Origin: Thermomonospora echinospora | Lineage (GTDB): Bacteria; Actinomycetota; Actinomycetes; Streptosporangiales; Streptosporangiaceae | Reading direction: 5' to 3' | Length of the DNA stretch: 64,000 nucleotides | Assembly: GCF_900108175.1 (NCBI RefSeq) | Contig: NZ_FNVO01000019.1 | Span: forward strand, 93,512-157,511 | In this document: positions 59,890 through 64,000 of the stretch, in pieces | Position numbering within the stretch: the first letter of the stretch is position 1 | Layout: each line of letters starts with the position of its first letter | The notes under the pieces: generated by a model | The model's input: only the letters and a program-made list of their open reading frames with translations | Databases searched by the model: none | What the model was told of the DNA's origin: nothing | Position numbers and translations under genes: made by a program

Positions 59890-60557
59890 TCAACGTCTCC
59901 GCCAGTCTAACAACAGGGGGCGTCGGACCAGGGACACGACGGGTCACGGGGCTTGAGCACCAACGAAGCGACCAGTGGCGGTAGCGGACTGAAGGCTGCC
60001 GGGTTGTCGCCACTGGCCGGTCGGATGTCCGTCAACGGTACCCGCAGTGAGCGATCTTGGGTGGCCGAGGGCGAGGCAGAGGTCTCGGAAGTCACCACGC
60101 AGCCTGGTGACGCCATCGGCCGGGAATTGCTGCCGCTGTTCGGGATCACCGATCCGGCGGACGAAACAGAGTTCTTCGAGCAGATGGTGCGAGACCGGCG
60201 CCTGGTCATCAGGCTCCGGGTGACGCACCTGTACGGAACGGCCTTGGACGGTCCCGTGACGCGATAGCGGCAACCGGCCGATGGATCGGCCGCAGGGCGA
60301 GCTACGAATGAACGCCCCAGCTTGCACTGCGGCCACATCCCTTCGGGGATTGCGAGCAGCTTCTGAGCACTCCCGTGCGGCCGCGGTGATGCTGACGGTC
60401 GACACGCATCCGCATTGTGCGCTGATACATGAACGGGTGGCGCAACTGCATGTCGGCAGACGGCGGCACCATGACGCGCGAGAGCCGAGAGCCGCAGGCG
60501 GGTGCCCATGCCCGGAACGGTGCCTGGAAGTGTGCGCGAAAGCTCGGCGGGCTAGCC
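59890..60557. other. Region without a confident gene
   Basis: A plus-strand frame at 59953-60267 (AIGRELLPLFGITDPADETE, MVRDRRLVIRLRVTHLYG) has a TTG start, no ribosome site and no recognised family. The minus-strand frames also lack support. This may be remnant DNA. Confidence 0.4.
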
Positions 60558-60896
60558 ATGGCACCGAACGTCGCCGACACCGCCGCGCATCCCAACGGGG
60601 AGATCACCGACGGTTTCACGTTGACGATCGAAGCGCTGCAGGCCGCAAGCGCCGACTTCCGGCGGCTCTGGGCCGAGCACGAGGTGGCGGTCCGGCGCGT
60701 CGACCGCAAGACCATCCTCCACCCGCGGGTGGGCCGGCTGACGATGGACTGCGAGACTCTGGTCACTCCCGACCAGGGCCAGCAACTGCTGGTGCTCACC
60801 CCGGCGGACGCCGAAGCCCGCGAGCGGCTGGAGCTGCTGCGGGTGCTCGGCATCGAGGAGTTCCCCACGGGAGCCACGGACACGCCCGTACGGTGA
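60558..60896 (+). pseudogene. MmyB-like regulator, C-terminal remnant
   Basis: From ADFRRLWAEHEVAVRRVDRK through ILHPRVGRLTMDCETLVTPD to GQQLLVLTPADAEARE, this is the C-terminal (ligand-binding) part of XRE/MmyB-type regulators (pattern FRRLW..H.V......K...HP.VG.L.L..E.L). The helix-turn-helix half is missing and there is no ribosome site. Another member, more complete, is cut by the right edge. Confidence 0.75.
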
Positions 60897-60937
60897 AGCG
60901 GCCGACCCTGGACGAGGACACCGGTTAAGGTGGTTTC

Positions 60938-61537
60938 ATGCAAGCGAGCACAACCGGACGGGTGCTGCACGACCCCAAGGGAGGGTCGTTCCGGTTCGAC
61001 GCCGGCGCCGTCTGCCTGGACTTCGCCCACACCGGCGGTGCGGGACGGTACGCGGTGTTCGAGACCCTCCACGAGCCCGCCGACCTGGCTGAATGGCTGG
61101 CCCAGCCGCCGCTGGCCGCAGTCATGACGGTCCCCGTGACGACCCGCGAGCTGGCTGCGGCCAAGGCCCTCCGCCAGGCGGTCTGGGACACGGCGCACGC
61201 CCGGGCGGCGCACCGCCCGCTCCCCGCCGAGGCGATAGCCACCATCAACCAGGCCGCTGCCAAGGCGCCACTGACCCCCGAGCTGGCCGCCGACGGCACG
61301 ACCGCCAGGTGGGCGACGCCCGTGCGGGCGTCGCAGGCGCTGTCGGCCCTGGCGCGGGAGATGATCGAGTTGCTGTCCGGGCCGCTGTCCGAACGCATCC
61401 GCGAATGCGCGAGCGACAACTGCCCGCTGGTGTTCGTCGACACGTCCCGTCCCGGCACCCGGCGCTGGTGCACGATGGAGCGATGCGGCAACCGCCATAA
61501 GCTCCGGGCTCTCCGCGCCCGGCGGGCGGACCCGTGA
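60938..61537 (+). CDS. CGNR zinc-finger (ABATE domain) protein
   Basis: A 199-residue protein. An N-terminal ABATE domain (FRFDAGAVCLDFAHTGGAGR, ELAAAKALRQAVWDTAHARA) is followed by a C-terminal zinc finger, IRECASDNCPLVFVDTSRPG and RRWCTMERCGNRHK, with the CGNR signature and four Cys ligands. Members are putative transcriptional regulators. AAGGTGG precedes ATG 60938. It stands between remnants and is intact. Confidence 0.9.
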   Translation: MQASTTGRVLHDPKGGSFRFDAGAVCLDFAHTGGAGRYAVFETLHEPADLAEWLAQPPLAAVMTVPVTTRELAAAKALRQAVWDTAHARAAHRPLPAEAIATINQAAAKAPLTPELAADGTTARWATPVRASQALSALAREMIELLSGPLSERIRECASDNCPLVFVDTSRPGTRRWCTMERCGNRHKLRALRARRADP

Positions 61538-61663
61538 GGCAGCCGCAGAGTACGCGTGGACAGGCGGCCGAGCGCCTGACGAGTGGGCCGTGGCGTTAAG
61601 CCCTGGTCAGCGCTGTCGGATCAGCCCGCTCCGCACACCCGCCAATTCCCACACTCATCCTCC

Positions 61664-61930
61664 TCACCGCCGGCCACGCCAGTCGACGTCCCCGAGCCCC
61701 AGGCCGAGGAACGACAATTCGTCCTGGCAGCCCGCCGGCAGTACCTGGACCATGCCGACGATCAGACCGCCCGCGACGGCGCCGCCGAGCGAGTCCAGAC
61801 CGCCGATGATCGCGGCGGGGAAGGCGGTGAAAACGACGACCTCCATGCTCAGACTGACGCCCGGACCGGGGATCGAGTAGAGGAGCCCGAGCGAGACACC
61901 GTTCGCCGCCAGCTCCAGCAGGTTGGTCAT
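61664..61930 (-). pseudogene. Branched-chain amino acid ABC permease (LivH type), internal deletion
   Basis: MTNLLELAANGVSLGLLYSI is the N-terminus of a LivH-type permease; the next residues, GPGVSLSMEVVVFTAFPAAI and IGGLDSLGGAVAGGLIVGMV, belong near its C-terminal end. Some 180 residues between are gone, so it is non-functional. The ATG overlaps the stop of the ATPase fragment upstream (ATGA). Confidence 0.85.
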
Positions 61931-62133
61931 AAGGAGGGTCTCTCTGTGAGCCTGTCGGCCGCGAGGTCCGAGGCGAGTGCGGGCTCCTCGGCTTCCCCGG
62001 AGCCCGCGGCGTGCCGCGCGGGGTCACCGCCGAGGTAGGCGCCGATCACCTCGGGATCGTGCCGGACCTGTGCGGGCGTGCCGTCCGCGATGACCCGGCC
62101 GAAGTTGAAGACGGTGACGCGGTCCGGCCCACG
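61927..62133 (-). pseudogene. Branched-chain amino acid ABC ATPase (LivG type), C-terminal remnant
   Basis: About 68 residues, DRVTVFNFGRVIADGTPAQV then RHDPEVIGAYLGGDP, match the C-terminal end of LivG-type ATPases. Walker motifs are outside the remaining piece. The coupled overlap with the permease remnant shows that both derive from one transporter operon. Confidence 0.8.
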
Positions 62134-62505
62134 CGGTGGAGGCTCCCGGACTATCCGCCTTCTGGTGACTACCGCCTGTCAGAGCGGACCAGGGAGGGAC
62201 TCACCTGTACATGAAACGGCGATCCGGAGCGCTGACCGGACGACAATGACGCGACCGTCCCGGAGAATTCTTCGGCCTTTGCTGTTGCCAGCCCTGTTGC
62301 CCGAGAACATACTGCACCGTAAGGGATCCGGTGCCGTATCGGGCCGATCATCCCGGTAAAACCCGTCATCGACTTGATCCCCTTGTGCCCGGAGGCATCA
62401 GGGTTATGTCCGGGGAGGTGGCCGCAGGTATTCACCGTTTTACGTTCCCTCGGTCCCGCCGATCGCCGGGCGGCCTCGCCTGCCCGTCCCTGGAGGAATG
62501 AACCC
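62134..62505. other. Intergenic region, probable promoter of the secreted protein
   Basis: No gene recognised. The last 40 bases hold a TGGAGGAATG ribosome site for the next gene; upstream AT-richer DNA (62374-62450) may contain its promoter. Confidence 0.4.
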
Positions 62506-63111
62506 ATGCGCAAACCTGTCCACGGCGGCACGGTCATCGCCGCCGCCGCAACGGCCGTCATCGGCCTGACCGCACTGCCCGCTCTCGCCGCCACGTGGAC
62601 CGTTACCGGGAGCGTCGGCCCCTACAGGGCCGTCAGCGTCAATACCAAGCTGACCAAGGGCTTCTATACATTCTCCTGCATACCGTTCGCCGCCGGCGCG
62701 AGCGTCACTCTCAACGGGTCCCTTCCCAACGGCACCGGCCTCACCAGCCCGATCGGCAACGTCACCTCCTCCGCCTGGCTCGGCTGCTCGGGCCCGGTCG
62801 GCTTGGTCACCATCAGCCATACCGGGGCCTGGCTCATCAATCCCGCCAGCCAGTCCGGCGGCCCGACGTCCCCGGTCACCGGCTCGATCAGCAACATCGG
62901 CTTCACCATCGCCGGGTCCGGCTGCACCGCCACCATTACCGGCTCTGTGAACTTCATCTACAACAACGCCGGGACCCTGCAGCTCACCGGGGGGACGGGC
63001 CTCACCGTAACCAGTGCCAGTTGCGGAAGCTACCTGGTGGTCAACGACCAGCCGGTCCTTACCGGAAGCTTTGCGGTCACCCCCAACACCATTCGCATCA
63101 AAACTCCCTGA
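62506..63111 (+). CDS. Secreted beta-rich protein of unknown function
   Basis: A 201-residue protein with a signal peptide (MRKPVHGGTVIAAAATAVIG, LTALPALAATW). The mature part is Gly/Ser/Thr-rich with strand-like segments (GASVTLNGSLPNGTGLTSPI, NIGFTIAGSGCTATITGSVN, NPTIRIKTP-like end) and four Cys (SCIPF, GCSGP, GCTAT, SCGSY) for two disulphides. Family not recognised; similar secreted proteins are common in actinomycetes. GGAGG is well placed. Confidence 0.85.
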   Translation: MRKPVHGGTVIAAAATAVIGLTALPALAATWTVTGSVGPYRAVSVNTKLTKGFYTFSCIPFAAGASVTLNGSLPNGTGLTSPIGNVTSSAWLGCSGPVGLVTISHTGAWLINPASQSGGPTSPVTGSISNIGFTIAGSGCTATITGSVNFIYNNAGTLQLTGGTGLTVTSASCGSYLVVNDQPVLTGSFAVTPNTIRIKTP

Positions 63112-63524
63112 CGGGCTGAATGTTCCACCTCGGAGCTGGACGGCGGACCAAGTTCAGCCGTCCGGCTCCGGCGACGTGTTCACGCCCGTCTTCCCTTACA
63201 TCGACAATGCCCATCAGGGTACTGGTGGCACCGTCAGCGCTCCTGCACACGCGGCAAAGGCCATGAGCTCGGCGAATACAAGAAACTCCCCAAGCGCGCC
63301 CCTTCAAGGACGCGCCCTTAATGAATGCGGCGCTGCGACCTTTAAGGGCCGACACCTCCTGCCCGAGACACATTGCTCACCCAGCGGCAGCGCCGCCATC
63401 CGGCATCGGTGGGCGAGGCGCGTCCGGTCGTCTTGCCGAAGACGCCGTGCCCGTTCGCCGCTTGAGCCTTGATGAGGCTGGGGACGGCTGGTAGCGGCGG
63501 GAATGTGAGGAACGAACGCGGGGC
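63112..63524. other. Region without a recognisable gene
   Basis: Nothing convincing in any frame. A short stretch near 63420-63500 on the minus strand reads like the end of a transposase or integrase but is too short to assign. Confidence 0.4.
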
Positions 63525-64000
63525 TTAGGAAGCGTCGTGGGGCATGCCGGTCGTGTGGGGGGTCGTGTTGTGCGGCTGGTCATCGTGCTGGGGCGTGTGA
63601 TGGTGAAGGGCGACTTCGGCGGCCCAGCTGGCCAGGAGGCGGAGTTTGTCCTCTGAGTCGCTGCCGGGTTCGGTGCCGTAGGCGACCAGGGTGAGGTCGT
63701 CGGCGGGCAGGTCGAGGGATTCGTAGGTGAGGTGGAGGTCGCCGACGACGGGGTGGTGGAAGGGTTTGGCGCCCAGGTGGTGCTGGCGGACGTCATGGCG
63801 GGCCCAACGGGTGCGGAAGTCCTCGCTGCGGGTGCACAGCTCACCGACCAGGTCGGTGAGGTCTTTGTCGTAGGGGTCGCGGCCGGCTTCGGCCTGCAGG
63901 AGGGCGACGGTGTCGTTGGCGGCGCGTTCCCAATCGCCCCAGAACCGGTGGGAGCGGGGGTCAAGGAAGGTGAACCGGGCGTGGTTGGGGATAGCGCCGC
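63525..64000 (-). CDS. XRE/MmyB-type transcriptional regulator, 5' end outside window
   Basis: The visible 158 codons are the C-terminal MmyB domain: NHARFTFLDPRSHRFWGDWE, RSEDFRTRWARHDVRQHHLG, KPFHHPVVGDLHLTYESLDL and DLTLVAYGTEPGSDSEDKLR. The N-terminal helix-turn-helix lies beyond the right edge. The C-terminal tail is His/Gln-rich (LHHHTPQHDDQPHNT). Such regulators often control a divergent dehydrogenase gene. Confidence 0.88.
   Translation of the reverse strand, partial: GAIPNHARFTFLDPRSHRFWGDWERAANDTVALLQAEAGRDPYDKDLTDLVGELCTRSEDFRTRWARHDVRQHHLGAKPFHHPVVGDLHLTYESLDLPADDLTLVAYGTEPGSDSEDKLRLLASWAAEVALHHHTPQHDDQPHNTTPHTTGMPHDAS

Noticed and set aside
57669..59984. 771-codon plus-strand frame opposite the ABC-F gene
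   Set aside because: Only its first part encodes the [2Fe-2S] remnant; the rest is antisense to ABC-F.

Overview
The window is very GC-rich and has actinobacterial features: Zur/Fur-type boxes, an ECF sigma factor, a large LuxR-type ATPase regulator, DprE1/DprE2/UbiA, an NB-ARC/TPR protein, MmyB-type regulators and Tat and lipoprotein signals. A member of Streptosporangiales (Actinomadura-like) or a relative is a reasonable guess. No rRNA or intact tRNA gene and no CRISPR array was seen. High GC makes long antisense ORFs common, and these were left out.

Layout. 1-3.5 kb: the 5' end of an NRPS (carrier, heterocyclisation and start of adenylation domain) divergent from a lone ZnuA zinc lipoprotein, each with a Zur/Fur-type box, suggesting a zinc-regulated metallophore locus. 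3.7-4.1 kb: acyl-CoA dehydrogenase remnant. 4.1-9.3 kb: a conserved-looking module of subtilase, ECF sigma factor and small sigma-linked protein, divergent from a TPR-CHAT caspase-like protein. 9.3-24.8 kb: a LuxR-type ATPase regulator and a six-gene, tightly coupled operon of large beta-rich proteins of unknown function. At least three are paralogues, and one carries an OmpA-like domain and a Thr-Thr-Pro repeat. This is the best candidate for an undescribed system.

24.9-38.1 kb: a small protein ending in an amyloid-signalling-like motif. Then a mini-cluster for polyprenylphosphoryl-arabinose (ubiA, dprE1, dprE2) with an F420-type oxidoreductase, divergent from a Gfo/Idh/MocA oxidoreductase, a GT-C-like membrane protein and a NodU/CmcH carbamoyltransferase. 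Next come an NB-ARC-TPR (NLR-like) protein with the same amyloid-like motif at its N-terminus, a TylF-type methyltransferase and a DUF6271 protein. Together they suggest a carbamoylated, lipid-linked-sugar-derived product or surface glycan.

38.2-46 kb: accessory, rearranged DNA. It holds a WYL regulator divergent from a VOC protein over a perfect palindrome, a ydeI gene split onto both strands, an I36 inhibitor pseudogene, resolvase and pentapeptide-repeat remnants, small secreted proteins, CadD and a degenerate IS5-type element with intact ends.

45.8-57.5 kb: catabolic genes. These are an old yellow enzyme, a CaiB/BaiF CoA-transferase with its GntR regulator, an internally deleted HMG-CoA lyase, a TetR-NTF2-phosphotransferase operon, an operon of acyl-CoA ligase, VOC dioxygenase, CMD protein and acyl-CoA dehydrogenase, and an SMP-30 lactonase. 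Four near-identical GntR-type sites tie the two ends together.

57.6-64 kb: mostly gene remnants (2Fe-2S dehydrogenase subunit, branched-chain amino acid ABC transporter, MmyB-type regulator) around an ABC-F resistance-type ATPase with a leader peptide, a CGNR zinc-finger protein, a secreted protein and a regulator cut by the right edge.
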